Positions 22,216 through 36,099 of a DNA stretch of 64,000 bases are shown piece by piece (the stretch's first letter is position 1; each line of letters begins with the position of its first letter). The position numbers and the translations under genes were made by a program. The stretch spans positions 744,001-808,000 of the forward strand of contig JBBMOL010000228.1 of the NCBI GenBank assembly GCA_037954665.1. The letters are read 5' to 3'. The notes below the pieces were generated by a model. That model was not told the DNA's origin. It ran no database searches and was given only the letters and a program-made list of their open reading frames with translations. The stretch comes from Laguncularia racemosa (Eukaryota; Streptophyta; Magnoliopsida; Myrtales; Combretaceae).

Positions 22216-25200
22216 CAGTATTACGTGTTACAATGAAATTTTCTATTCAAATCATATAGTATAACATTAATTTTTATTTTAACTACTTAAATATTTATAT
22301 CCTATTTAAACTCTTATCCTTATATTAATCTTTGGTTGTGTAATTTTCTCGATCATAAATTAGCCAATTAATTCAAGCGATTGAATTGAGTCCTTGAAGG
22401 GTGATGATTTCGAGATTTTTTTTTTTTTTTTAAAAGAAGAAGTTGACATAGTATAAGAAAGGTGCAACTGCAAGTAATTTTGAATTCCTTTTTCCTTGCT
22501 TGTGAATCTTGGTGAATGAGTGGAGAGGTTTTTTGCTGACACTCGATCGCTTTCTGGAGTTGTCGATAAAAGGTGATCCAATCGGTAATAAATTTTTACC
22601 CCCAGTCCTTCGTACATATTCCTGTCTTCAACAACTACATATTATAATGTAAAATTAAAATTTAATATAAACTCTAATTTTTAACACTTTATTCATAAAT
22701 ATAGCTATTAAACGGATGCCATATATGGTCACCCTGAAAAGCTTGTCAAACACAAAAGAAAATGGTCTTTTTTAATTTGAAATCCATTACACTGTTTCTC
22801 CAGAAAGCATTTTTATGAAAATATGATTTTTTTTTTTTTGTTTAGATTCTTATTGATCATTCGGTAACTTTTCAATATATGATTTATACAGAAGCTAAAT
22901 ACCTTTTATCCAATTAATTTATTCATTTTCTAATCATTAATATATGAAAAATGGTTACATGTGTCATTAGGGCACTTAATAAGATTGAAACATAAAAATT
23001 TCAAATTTTCATGTTTTTACTTTGGGAAATCATTTCTTTTTATAATCATTTGGAAACATTTTAAAAATAGTTCCAATCATTCCTAAATACCCCCCAAAAA
23101 AAAACCTTTCACCATCTCGTGCATTTTTTTTTCATTTTTTTCCAAATCATGTAATTAATTTTAAAAAATGGAAAAAGGAAAATTCCAATGCCGGCGATTA
23201 ATAAATTGGGTATTAAAGCATCGGGGGATCCCGATCTTTAAAATATATATTTGATGAGCAGAGAGAGTGAATAATAATAGGAGTACGATTCCCAATAATT
23301 GCATATTTGTCTGTCGTTCTCGAGCCCAGTGTCTGTTCCCGGCAGGGCAGGGTTGACTCCTCTCTTCCCTGCAACTTCTCTTTCTATACTGTCTTCCATT
23401 ATTCAATTCTTTTCACCAGATTGGGAATGGAAAAAGAATCCTATTCATGCTTTATTGCTCTATATGGCTATTCACTGGGATGCCCTCGTCTCAAGAGGTC
23501 TCGTGCCTTTCTTCGTAACATTTTGGATACATAATACGCCCTAATTTTAGACTTTACCAACCTATCTTCTATCTTCATTTGGATATTATATGTTTGCTCT
23601 GTATTTAACTTTTTGTTTTCCTAATTACATGTTATATAACTAGTAAAACAAAGGGATTCAATTATGTTTCATCTTAAAAAGAAATAGTATTCATACTAAC
23701 TAATAATATTATGTATTTAATATTAAGAAGGGATTTTTAGGAAAATCTTCACAACTGTTTTGTACATTGATGACTCCAATTTAAAGGTATGATTTGTACT
23801 ATAATACTCATTAGGTTGTGTTCTTTGATAGTAAACAAAATATACATGGTAAATTTTATTTTGCAAATTATGCATTCCCTTTTCATTCATGAAACTTACA
23901 TTGCATTCTCTTGATCGCATGGAATTGAGTGAAGAATGGAATAAAATCACTATCGCTATTAAAACAATAAAGGGAACAAGATCATGAAAAGTCCATTTTA
24001 ACCTTCTATGCACCAAACCTTAAACCCTTTCTTCATCTCCTTTTGTTGGGTTTGCTCATAAGTGAATGGGAGGTTTTCCAAGAGAGACAGTAGGTGGTTA
24101 ATCTAGTTCGCAGGTGGTGGTGGGTTGATCTAATTCGTACAAAGTGGTGATACGGCTCGATCATGATTTATAGAATGTATTCGGGCATATTGGTGGATCC
24201 AATGGGGAGTAGTTATATGTGAGAAGGGCAAGAAGTCCAGCTTCTCAATCTTTGGAAACTATTAATTATTACATTTTGTCTATAAAAAGTGTATTTATTT
24301 TATATTTTTAGAATAGCAAATGACATGTTAAGAGATATAGCTTAGTGATTAATGTTTACATTTAAATCCTCTAGGTAAGGATTTGATTTATATTATATTT
24401 ATTTTTTCACCTCACAACTTACTCTTGGTTTTTATTTACCTTCCTTATTTCTTTATTTTCTTTTTTCCTTTTCCTTTATTTTTATTTTTTCTTTCTTTCA
24501 CATGATTTCAAATAACATATTTTCATCTCTATTTTTTGTTCTTTTATTTTTTCCATTATTATGTTTTAGGTTACCATCAATTTGAATATTTTCCAACTTT
24601 CTTTCACACGGCTCCAAATAACATACTTCCATCTCTATTTATTTTTCTTCTTTATTCTTTCCCATAACACAAGTTACAATCAATTTGAATAATTTTTACA
24701 CATTTTTGTATAGCAATTTTAGTAATTGCTCAATCAACATATGCAATAAGCTTTTGAGCAAAAGTAATAAAATCAAATTCCATTCATTTGGAAATATTAG
24801 TTAACTAAATAAGATTCTCTTCTCATACTATTTGTTAATCAATAGTTATAACATAAATTATGATTATAATTATTCTTGTCACTTGTGATAATTTTCCTAA
24901 AAGATTTAATTTATTTCTATTATATATTAAAAAAATGATATTGCATTTCTCAAAAGTCCTTTATATATAGAATAAGTATCTTGATTCTAATGATAAGTAG
25001 ACATTTTCCTATAAACAATTCTATATTGTCTTGAATAAGATATATTTACATCACCCCCATCCTCTTCCCTAGTTCTTCTATTTTGTGTCACTCTCTATTC
25101 ATAGGGGTGTGAATAGTTTCTCCTATTCAATAATTTAAAAAATGAGGATTCATTGACAATAATGTGTTGTTAGTATCTCACTTGTGGTAGAGGCTAGATT

Positions 25201-26399
25201 AGGCAAAGTCACAATTGAATATAGCACTTAGACTATAATATGATTAAAATGATTGAAATTGCATATCACCATTAGCTATAAATTTTGGTGAAGTGGTCAA
25301 TCCTCTAATTGGTATTAAAGCAAAGATCATGGGTTTGATTCATAGTGGGTGTGATGTTAGGGGGAGATTGTTCCAAATCACAATTTAATATAGTATAGTG
25401 GTAAAGCTTACACACCTTTTATCATCAAAATTAAGCATTTAAACCCTTAAATTTTGAAAAGCATGTTTTTAAATCCTACATGGCCAGCTTGATAAAATGA
25501 AGATAATTTCTCTCCATTTTTTATTTTTTAGTTTCTAAATATTTTTCTATAATTATTGTTATTTTTCTATTTTTGTTTAATATTTACTACTTTTATCAAG
25601 GATGATATAATGAATATGCAATAGGTTTAAAAGCATTCTTTTTAAGATTTAAGGATTTAAACACTCAATTTTCAATATGAGAAGAGTTCATACATATAAA
25701 GTAAATATAAGGAATTATATTTACAATTTATTTTAATTTTAACTAGTGTTTTCCTAAGTCTTTTACCCTTAGTAGTATGGCTAGAGATGAAATCACTTCT
25801 TAAGGTAAGTTATATTAGTTAAGTAGTCAATACCCTTTCCCAATAAGAAAGCTAATAATAGAAACTGTATGGTTTAATGTATAAAAGGTGTAATTTTATC
25901 CACACACTTTATATTACAAGGTCTCTTGGTACACTCGGCTAAAATTTTCTAAGAATGCTTTCATAGTTAAAAGGAAAAGGTGAAAAATAACACATGACAA
26001 TCTTAATGGATGGTTTAGAGTATTTTGTTAAGATACTACCAAAAGAACCTTAATGTGTAGCCATAGCTTTGAGAACTAGTAGAATGCTTTATCAACTTAC
26101 TTAATTAGTGGAGCACTTATCATCACCAAATCTCTCACCCCTATCAACAAAACCCTTGCCAGATAAATGATATCCAAAGGCCAAACTTATATCTATAGCT
26201 CATACGGTGAAGAGAACGTATTTCCTTGTGTTGTGTATAATTCATAGATGTGTACAGATATAAATTATGAAAACCCAGGACACAAATCCCAAAGCTAACA
26301 AATTCTCAACTAGAATATCCATGGTTCCATATTGGATCTAACATATATCTATTATATTTATACGTATATGTATCCCGTTTGAACTAACAAATACAAATA
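22216..26399. other. AT-rich DNA, no supported gene
   Basis: Long AT-rich stretch with poly(T) and poly(A) runs. 23160-23545 is noticeably more complex and GC-richer (GGGGGATCCCGATC, GTTCCCGGCAGGGCAGGG) and has two overlapping plus frames of 75 and 81 codons (23307-23534, 23299-23544). Neither shows a known motif and neither is called a gene. It could be a fragment of host exon or leader, or of an unrecognised element. Confidence 0.4.
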
Positions 26400-27345
26400 C
26401 ATTTACAAATGGTTGCATGGGACGGCATGGCATATAGGCTACACGTCGATATCAACTTCCATGTTTAGCAAAACTTGCAGGAACCCCCCATCTGGGTTGT
26501 TCCCACAAATTTGATGGGTCCACTGCTCCAGGCCTGAGAAGCTTTACTTTCATTTCATGATCACTTTGATATTACACTACGTTCTCGCGTGTGTGTTTAC
26601 AGCCTTTTATTTGCTTAACATGCGTTATAACCTATGCACGTTTACGATTGGGATGATCTGCCACAGTGGTAGAACTAGTATAGTTTGAATGGTTTACTAT
26701 TGCGACGATACACGTTCCATTCTCACGAATATGGATCTGTCTTCTCGAGTCGTCCAGGCACTCCCTGTTAAATTATATATATATATATATATATATTCAC
26801 TTCATAGTGCTCGGAGGCAGCAGAAACAGAAAAAAAAAAAGAAAAAGAAAAAAGGATAGATTAAGTTTCCATCCTAACACGCCACGCAATGTCAATGGAT
26901 TAACGGTAGGTAAATAGTAATAACATTTTAACACTTAAAAATTTAAACTATAATTTTATAAAAAATATCTAATATCTTGCCAATCACTTTCGAAGGAGGT
27001 AGAAGTCATTGTCATGCATTAATTAACAATAGGGGTTCGAAAGTTACGTGCGGAAGAGGGCATGTGAAATGAGAGTCAGTCCTGGCGGAATGTAAAAGGG
27101 ACACGTTAAAAACATATGTGCAAAAGATCCGTTTGCCTCCTGGTCAGTATCCAATCACATTCCTTCGATTCCATTTCGTTTACAGGGCACTTGGCAGGAA
27201 GGAAGGGTTGGAATAATTTACATTTATTATTCCTACGAGTGGTGGGTGATAGATTTCCTCAAATGGGATTTTATCCTGTCTATAAAGATATAATGCTCTT
27301 AGCAACAACATATAAGCTACCGTTCAAGGGTCATAGAATTTAAGT
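26400..27345. other. More complex, non-repetitive segment without a clear gene
   Basis: This roughly 0.95 kb has a higher GC share than its surroundings and little simple repeat apart from (AT)n at 26774-26796 and an A-rich run near 26830. A 75-codon frame at 27116-27343 has no known motif. It would be the first place to look for single-copy host sequence. Confidence 0.35.
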
Positions 27346-30300
27346 TTTGTTTTTATGAAATATGAAGTTTATGTAATAATTTTTTATTCCCCCTCCTCAA
27401 GTCTAGAGCTTTGTCTGCATATGAATATATATGTTAATGTCCAATTATAGGAACATTTGATTTCTTATGCTAAATTGTTTAATTTCCCAGTTGCTTTGAT
27501 AAAATCATAAGTAGAATGAGGAGCTATGTTTAAATTTTCAACAATATATATTTGATTGTGAGAAATCTTGTATATATGGTGGAGGAAGTTTTATCATTAA
27601 TACTACACACACATATATATATATATCTAAATTTAAAATTATATTTATTTTCCATTAAATTTTATTGATTATAGAATTAATCCCCCATTAAATGGCATTA
27701 ATGAGGATGTTGTATGAAATTATTGCATTTCTAAAATTAATAAAATTGATTCCTTCTTACTTTGGATTTTATCTAAAAATGGCATATGGGATGAGATAGA
27801 AAATTCACATATACCAGTTTTGTTTTTATTAGTTGATTATTTTCCATCCAGCTTTTCCCTATAATTAACTTATGTCCTCCGTTTTTTATCTCCTAATACC
27901 TTCCTAATTCTTATTTTAGCTGTGTAGAGCAAATATGAGCTTTCTACAAATTTTTCTTTTTCTTTTTCTTTTTTTTTTGTGAACTATTAATTTTAGCTTG
28001 TGCAAATATAAAAGTAATCTTTTTTTGTCTCTTTAGGAAGGAGAAGGGGATGCTTTAAGTTTATGTATTTATCTGATTTAAATCTATGATTTGATTAGAG
28101 TGAGTAGGTATAGAGTTAGTAGTGTTAGAATCTTCACTCTAAAAATTTGAAATCCAAATCCATGTTATAACAACTCCCTAAAATCACCCACATCCTATAG
28201 CTTATAAAATCTGAAGGTTCCAAAGTAACTCGTGGAACCATTGAGAGCTTTTTCTTTTTTAATTTTTTTTATCAATTTAAAATACTATTAGTTATTCATG
28301 GATAAAATGATAATTTCCAAATTATAAGTTAATGCATTTTTGAATAAGAATTAGCAAATACAAATGTACTATATTCCAACAAAAATACAAAGTAATTATA
28401 CAATTAATATAAATGAAATTACCAAGTTAAATAGGAGAATTTGAGATAAATTTAATTATCCTATCTTGTGTTGGTTTAAAATAATAGATTATAAGTTAGA
28501 TCAATGTCATTTGATATTCACTTATATTTTCAAATTAGATTACATGTATATCTATATTGAACAAGGTAGGTTTATGAACTATCATATATTGAGAAAATAC
28601 AATGTGGCTTAGGACTTGGAACCTATAATACAAAGTCTAGGCTTCAAACAAATTTTAAGTTGGAGGTAGGGTATACTTGTACATTCTCTTATGACTATAG
28701 CCATATAATTAAGAGGCCATTTCATTATGAAATCTATATAACTATGTAAAATCCAAAAGTTCTATGATCCTATAAGTTTTGATGTGGACTCCTAGTTTTG
28801 ACTCAATATAGGAGATTCGGTTCCATTATTTTTATTTTTTATCAATTCGAATAAATAGACAACTTATGATTTTTGCTAACTTTTTCACTTGTTTTGTGTG
28901 TGTGTGTGTGGTTTTTTAGCTTGTAAACATGGCTTTGTAAGTTAAATGTTGACATTTTTTACATAATAGTAGAATGGATAGTTTTTTTTTTTCCCCAAAA
29001 ATGTCGATCATGTTGAGTTAAATTCTTATGGTTGGCTTATGAATTTCTTATGTAATCTTTGTAAGTATTTGAGACTATTAAGAGAAATTAATATGAAACT
29101 TGAACCACACCCTCAAGAAAAGGGAGCCAACATTCTCAATATAGGTAGGAAGAAAATTCATTATGAAATCAACAAAATTTAAATAATTAGTGAAACTTTT
29201 TCTATGAGCATAAAAAAAGGGAGAAAATTTTCGTTAGCTTAGTCAAATTGATTTTGCAATCAATTTGGTTATATCAATCATTTCAATCATGAATAATATA
29301 ATAATATCACTCCTTTAATGTAACACTTAAGAACATGAAATGCTATAACTCACCATGTGTTTTTAATAATTGGTGACATGTAAAAGCTCATAACTATACC
29401 TTTATATCCAAACCTATTCAAATTCAATTTCTAATTTATTTAAGTAACTTCAAAATAATTAAAAAGACTAAGATAAGTTAAAGGTAAATAGAAGATCTGC
29501 AATTAGTTACACTATCAATAGTAATTAAGATCCTTAGTCAATCCTATTTACACAATTGTCTCCTCTTACTATTGAATAGTCACAACCAAGAAATTGTAAA
29601 TAACTTATAGTCTCCAACATTTTCATCAATGATCTTTTCCACTATATCCCATTTTAATTTCATTACTTATTATCATAATAATAGTAGTTTCACCACTATT
29701 TCCATCATGTTAATAATAATAAACATCTTTGGACTTGTCATAATCTACACATTCATCATCAAAACTTGTCACTATAAAAGCAAAGGAGTGAGGCTAAGCT
29801 CAGTTTGTGAGTATGACATACATATGCACATGTTACACTGATCTCATCATATATACATACAGAATGCAACAAAGATATCATAGACAATTCATTAATTATT
29901 TTTACATAAGCTAGTAACCAACACAAGAGTATTCATGATTCCATCACACCGTATAGTATATATATATAATATAGGTTAGGAACTGCCATCTTTGGCCTCA
30001 ATATTCCTAAATATACTATAGATCATTTCTGTACACGGCTTTACTATAGATAGTGTCACATTTCAATTCTTAAGGTGCCTCTTAGGGATTTGTCACCTTC
30101 GACCTCTAAGTCGAGCCACACAAAAGCAATACACAATGTTTAGTCAAATATTTATTAAATTCATTTTCTTTTCTAGTTTAACAAGCACAAACAACATGTA
30201 CTTAGAATTACGCTATACGCTTGACAATCGAGTCTACTTAATTCATAACCTGATCAAAAGTAAACAAATAGCTATTCTTAAAACCTTAACTAGTGATATT

Positions 30301-32079
30301 TTATTTCATCATTTTCCTAGATTAGTTTAGAAGTGTGTTAGAAAACAAAAGACACAAGAAAACATGTTTTAGCTTCTCTTGGAGGTTTATGGCCTCATGA
30401 GTAGGTTTGTGGGCATGCACTTGGCTGTAAACTCTATGATAAAAGGAGTTGAGTAAGATCATGGATGTAATCAACTTGGTGGGTGCATAGTTGTGAACAC
30501 AGGCTTGTTCTTAGCCTTGAACCTCTCTGGTCAAAATAATCAAGCTTCATTTTCAAGTTCACGCCTCATGCTTTATGTTCTTTAAGTGCACTAACCATGA
30601 AACTCTCAAGTCAAAATCATCAAACTTCATTTTCAAGTTCATGCCTTGTGCTTTGTCTTCTTTAACTGAACTAAAAGTTCACAAGTAAGTTCATGGCCAT
30701 GATCTTGCTCATGATCCATGTTGTATTCCTCAAAACATGCAAAACCTTACATGTGAACTATTTTATATTACTTCTATAAAATCAAAGGACACTTACTTGC
30801 TTTTGTTTGCTTAGTCTAACCTTAAATGTATCTAAACCCACAAACATGCTTTGATGCTATTATACTCAAAACCCCAAAATTGTAATGAAACTCTACACTT
30901 TAATCAATCACTCACTAAAATGAGAGAGCATATAATGTATTAAATGAAATTATAATTTACCTTGTGGATTCTATGTTAAGTGGAGCAATTCCGTGTTACT
31001 GGAGCACAATTTGGTAGTGAAGGTCTGTAGAATAGAGTTTTCTTTACGGTGAGAGGCAAATGTAAGTTGTGAAGAGAAAAAAAAAAGGATAGAATAGGGT
31101 TATGAAGCTTTAAATATTAATTATAGTAAAAGACCAAAATACTTTTCTCTTTATTGTCATATTACTTTATGTGTCCGAACTCTTAAAAATTTATTTTTGT
31201 TTTATTTTCATATTTTACATTTAAACTCTTTTAATGTAGAATTATTAAATATATTTTATGTACAATATGTAGGGAAAATAGTTGCATTATTGTATGATAA
31301 AGTATAAGTACTAATATTCTACTAATAAAATGTATTTGAATTGTCTCTATTTGTCTTTTGCTTGATGAAATATGAAAGAAGAGCACTAAAAGATAATTCC
31401 AGTAAAAAATTTGAGGTCACAAGGAAGGATGAACTAACGGAAATAAAAAATTAAAAAATCCCTTCTAAGGTTAAGGCTTTTATAATTAGATAATCATAAA
31501 ACTACGAAAGAGTGGGGAAACATGTAATTGTAAAAGGATTGATAATTTATATGTGAAAGATGAATCTTTAGAAACATGGACTTAATATATATATATATAT
31601 ATATATCATTGCATAAATGTAAAATTATTAAATATCATTCAGTTTTGAACAATGCCTCATAAAGATAAAACATTGGTTATTTTGGACACGGTGTAATCGA
31701 TAAAATGAGTTTAATAAATAATCAAAATGCTATTGCTCACGGTGTCCATATATATGCACGATAATAAGTACAGCGCACATGATTATACTCGTCATATTGA
31801 TATGATAAGTTAACATCAAATGATAATACATAAAATAGACATGGATAGTGTATAAGTTGAAGTCGATATGAGTTATACATTATACATAGATTTATTTTTA
31901 ATGAATATATTACACATAGATTTACAATTTTTTTTTTCTTTATGGGGTAAACATAGATTTACAATTGAAGAGAATAGAAGTGTAATTCTCCTCTACCTCA
32001 TCCTAATTAAAGAGTCATCCTCAGTCACTTCTCTCGTCTCTAATTGCTTTATTTGTAAAATCCACGTTGTACACATAAT
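27346..32079. other. AT-rich DNA, no supported gene
   Basis: About 4.7 kb with no recognisable protein, element end or RNA gene. It contains (TG)n at 28895-28910, (AT)n at 31584-31606 and an 80-bp tandem duplication at 30523-30681. Short frames such as 29629-29841 and 30136-30330 are AT-rich and hydrophobic without motifs. Confidence 0.4.
30523..30681. repeat. 80-bp tandem duplication
   Basis: CTCTCTGGTCAAAATAATCA... (30523-30602) is followed by CTCTCAAGTCAAAATCATCA... (30603-30681); both continue TTCATTTTCAAGTTCA.GCC. Confidence 0.75.
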
Positions 32080-32082
32080 ATT

Positions 32083-33325
32083 CATTACAAGAAAACTAGA
32101 TTAGATTTTAGAGTTAGAAATTTTGCAATAGAAAAAATTTATCTCTAAAAACATTAATTTGTGATAGATTTATGATGAATTTATGACCACATGAAAAAAG
32201 ACATATTTTTGTGATTTTATTGGTTATTGCCATAGAATCGGAGACAAATTACTAACGAATTTATCATGGATTTAATACTATAAATTCTATAGTTGATTCC
32301 ATTGCAGGAAATAAAAAAATTTGGTGCAATATTTATTTTTTAATTTTGTTGTAAATCCATCTCTAAATTAGAAAATATACGCTTACACTTCAAAGATGAA
32401 AATTTTCCATCTTTAATACTATAACGATAAATATTAAAAATTTAATTTTATATGTATATCTTACAAAACCATTGCAAATTTATCTTTAAATTTATTTTTA
32501 CAATAATCTTGATTTTTAGAGACAAATTAATTTTTTTCTTTAAAAATAATTAATATATATATAAATAAATAAATTAATATATTACATTTATGTATTATAA
32601 TTTTTTGTCTTATATGTAAAATATTATATATTATTTGATATATTTATATTGTGGAATATATTTATAAAAGTATTAAATGATCAGGTTTACATATTACGGT
32701 TTTATTATGTACAAAATTATATAATAATATATAATAAATAAATGATATTTTAAAATAATAAGGTAAAAGTTATATCATTAATATGTATAATTTATTATAA
32801 CTTAGATATTTTTTCATACATTATTAGTTATATATAAGAAAATGCAACTTTAATCTCAAAAATATATATTTGTGTTGTAGTTATGAGTTATACAAAACTT
32901 AAAAGTTAAGTGTGTTTAGGAAAGAGCACTCCAAGGATGGGTAACATAGAAAGTTTTAATTAAAATAGATATAATCATGTTGACGAAGAATAATCGGTGA
33001 AGAATTTAATGTACAAGTGAAATTACTACTATGTGTGGTGCTCTAGTCAAGTTATCATATTTTTAATTAAAATAATTGAACTATAATTGAATGAAATTCT
33101 GTTGATTTGCAATGGATTTTTTTTGTCTTTGATTCTATTTTGTTACACATTTAGTTAACTTTTTGTGATAGAATTGAGATGGATTTTTTGTTATAAATTT
33201 TCCACTGATTTACAATTTGTCGCTAAGCAAAATTAGCAACAATGATTCTTGCAACAAAATTTTGTAATAGAAATTCTATCTTTAAAGGTTTTTTGCTACA
33301 TAATTAATACTATTTTCTTGTAGTG
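32083..33325. mobile_element. Non-autonomous CACTA (En/Spm-type) transposon
   Basis: The left end is CATTACAAGAAAA (32083-32095) and the right end TTTTCTTGTAGTG (33313-33325), which is the exact inverse of the plant CACTA terminus CACTACAAGAAAA; the left copy has one changed base. The 3-bp ATT flanks both sides (32080-32082, 33326-33328), as expected for this superfamily. Related subterminal words (TTTTGCAATAGAAA / TTTTGTAATAGAAA; repeated GAATTTATSATGGATTT-type phrases) lie near both ends. The 1.24 kb interior is AT-rich and has no transposase frame, so it is a deletion derivative or MITE-like member relying on an autonomous partner. Confidence 0.8.
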
Positions 33326-33328
33326 ATT

Positions 33329-34387
33329 TATATGATGATCCCCATTCATGTCTATACACACACATATACACACATTTATGCATGTTATTGATTTTTGAAG
33401 AAATAAACTTATGAACAATTACATAATATACTCTAGCATACAAAATATACTTTCAATGCATAAATTATAATTGCTAAGGTTCTTATAACCTAGTAGTGTG
33501 GATGTTAGTCTCTTAATGGGATGAATTAAGTTTGAATTCTTTTTTTTTTTTTTTCCTTTATAATGACAAAAATATATGTATATGTAATGCATTTTAAAAG
33601 TTAAGATCTCCACCGATTTTTTCATGGGAAGACAATACATAGAGGCAATTGTATTTCATGCATACAATTCTTTTGTATTTATTTATTTATTTATTTTGGT
33701 AATGTTTAATTTTTATTTAGACATATATTCATATTATAAATTGTTACCATTATCATTGCCTATAGTGCAAGCACTCATCTAAAATATATCTAGGTATCTT
33801 TGATTGTAAAAGATTTATGGTATTGGATTGGATAATATATTTTATATTTTATTTGGTTTGCATATTTTCTTAGTTACTTGACAAAAATGATCTCGATGTA
33901 CTAGACAAAATACTTATATTTTGTACTATAAAAAATATGGTACAAAAATCAAATTCACTAAATAAAAATACAAAAATCTTTAGTCAATCTATTGTATATC
34001 ATGTTTAATGTAGTATTTTGTATATCCAAATATCCAAACAATGGATATCACAAAAATACTTCTTTAGTATTGCATACACCAAAAATGGTATAAGTAAGTT
34101 ATATTGTCCTGTTTTTCTTATTCAGTATTATTTAGTTGTCTTTATATTGTTTAGTACTATAATCTAAATGCTATCATAATATGAGAAAATTTTCGTTATT
34201 GATGGACCATTTACATTGCTTATTGGGGAGTTTACTTGTTTTAATGGACGTTATATTACAAAAATAAATTATTTGGTTGGAATTTAATTTAAGAAGCCAA
34301 GTTGATCTCCCAGTTTAATAGTATGGATGCTAAACTTTTAGTAAGATGGATCAGCTTCAAATTCTTTTCCGGTTGCAATCATTGGAA
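33329..34387. other. AT-rich DNA between two transposons
   Basis: No gene or element end recognised. A T run at 33541-33555 and repeated ATTTATTTATTT near 33680 are the only marked features. Confidence 0.4.
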
Positions 34388-34396
34388 TTTAATTTA

Positions 34397-34908
34397 GCAA
34401 AAAGTATAATTTTAGTTTTTAATGTTTTCTTATTTTTCTACTTGAGTTCTCAATCTTTTTTTTTTTTTTAAATTGTTAGCATGTCCTTATAAAGATAGGA
34501 TTTCCACTAAATACATTAAATTTTCTATTTACCTTTAATATGTTTTAGCTTCTAATTAACCTTAAACTAGTTGGCCATGATGACTAGAGTATACATAAAT
34601 TTTTCTAACCCCTCCTTTACTTTTTAATTATTATTTTTGTATTATTGTACCATTAAATATATTTAATATTATTTTTATTAATTTATGTAAATAAATATAT
34701 TTAATGTTATCCTTTTGTTAATTTAATTATTGTAGGTTAATTAGAAGTTAATATATGTTAGGAATAAATAGAAATCTTAATAGATTTGATGAAAATCTTT
34801 TTTTTTTTCTTGTAAGGTTTAAAAATGTTTAGAATTGAAGTAAAAAAAAAACCCAAAAACTTAAATAGAAAAATAAATAAATATTAAAAATTAAAATTTA
34901 CCTTTTGC
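34397..34908. mobile_element. Mutator-type MITE with 9-bp target duplication
   Basis: The left end GCAAAAAGTATAATTTTAG is matched by the inverse of the right end (GCAAAAGGTAAATTTTAA), and the inverted match continues through TTTTTAAT...TTATTTTTCTA for about 55 bases. TTTAATTTA stands directly outside both ends (34388-34396 and 34909-34917). A 9-bp duplication points to the Mutator/MULE superfamily. The 512-bp body has no coding capacity. A related arm may exist near 14580-14630. Confidence 0.75.
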
Positions 34909-34917
34909 TTTAATTTA

Positions 34918-36099
34918 AGAAGACGGTGTGTTGACTTATATTACATACTCACTGGGTTAGGGTCCACTCCACTTTCCATATATCTTCTCCTAGCGAAGAA
35001 TTTCATTTAAGGGCCCGAGGGTTGACCACCGGGTCCCGGTTTCATTTTTGAGGAAGCCCTATATGTTGAATATAAATATGAAGCAGTATTTATTTTATTT
35101 TATTTTATTTTTTAAATGTAAGTTTGAACATGTCACTTTTGCTGATTACCAGCTTTTGACCTCCGGCTGCGCATTGAGTATGAACTTTATCCATCTTCCA
35201 GAAAAGTTGAATGTATCTGTATATATAAAATATATATATATAAGAGTCAATGACATAGATTCTCACAAGCAATCTTCACAATTTTCCTCTACATTGGTAA
35301 ATATCCGCAAATATGTTCGTTTGATATAGTCCTAGGATAATAAATATGATTTACTGCAACATCATCACTTTTTAGTCATTGTAGAGAATAAATATTTAAA
35401 AACACACACACACACATGCACATTTAAAAGGCAAACTTCAATTTGAATGTGATAGACTATCCACCTCCCTTCTCTCCGGCAGCATTAAAAATCTAAACGC
35501 AAGGAAAACCAAATTCAAAGAACCGAAATTTTCGTTTTGGGTTTGGTTTAGTTTAAAAACTTTCAAAATCCAAATAGTTGGTCTGGTTTGGTTGAAGTTT
35601 CTTCAAACTAAAAGAAAAGAAAAAACGAATCTAACCAAAACATACATATTTCGAAAATTGTTCCTTCTACATAAGATATCAATATATCATACACATTTCC
35701 CGCAACATAGTACATTCGTCTGCGTCTAACTAAATATGACCAATCAAAACTTCAAAGAGGATTCAGTGATTGAATTGGTATTTCCCACCACTACGTGGTT
35801 GATATGATGTTTGGCATCTTTCTGGCCATTTACGTAGGCATTAGACTTGCTTTCTAATGAATGTTTAAATAGTGTTCTTTCATGATGATTTATACAAGAG
35901 TAGATTGAATGTTTTTTCTTGGAAAAAATTATACATTTATCATATTTTCACTTGTCATTTGGTTCAGAGGAAACCGTACCATACTAGACCAAAAGTTCTG
36001 GTTCGGTTTAGTTTACAAAATTTCATTTGATTACACTTCGGTTTTGACAATTTTTTTTACTGAATGTAAGTTGAATTTAGTTGAACCAAGCTGAGCCAC
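34918..36099. other. Unassigned AT-rich DNA
   Basis: No supported gene. 35500-35640 and 35960-36080 contain repeated GGTTTGGTTTAGTTT / GGTTCGGTTTAGTTT phrases, a texture seen in some plant MITEs, but no ends were found. A CA repeat lies near 35402-35414. Confidence 0.35.
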
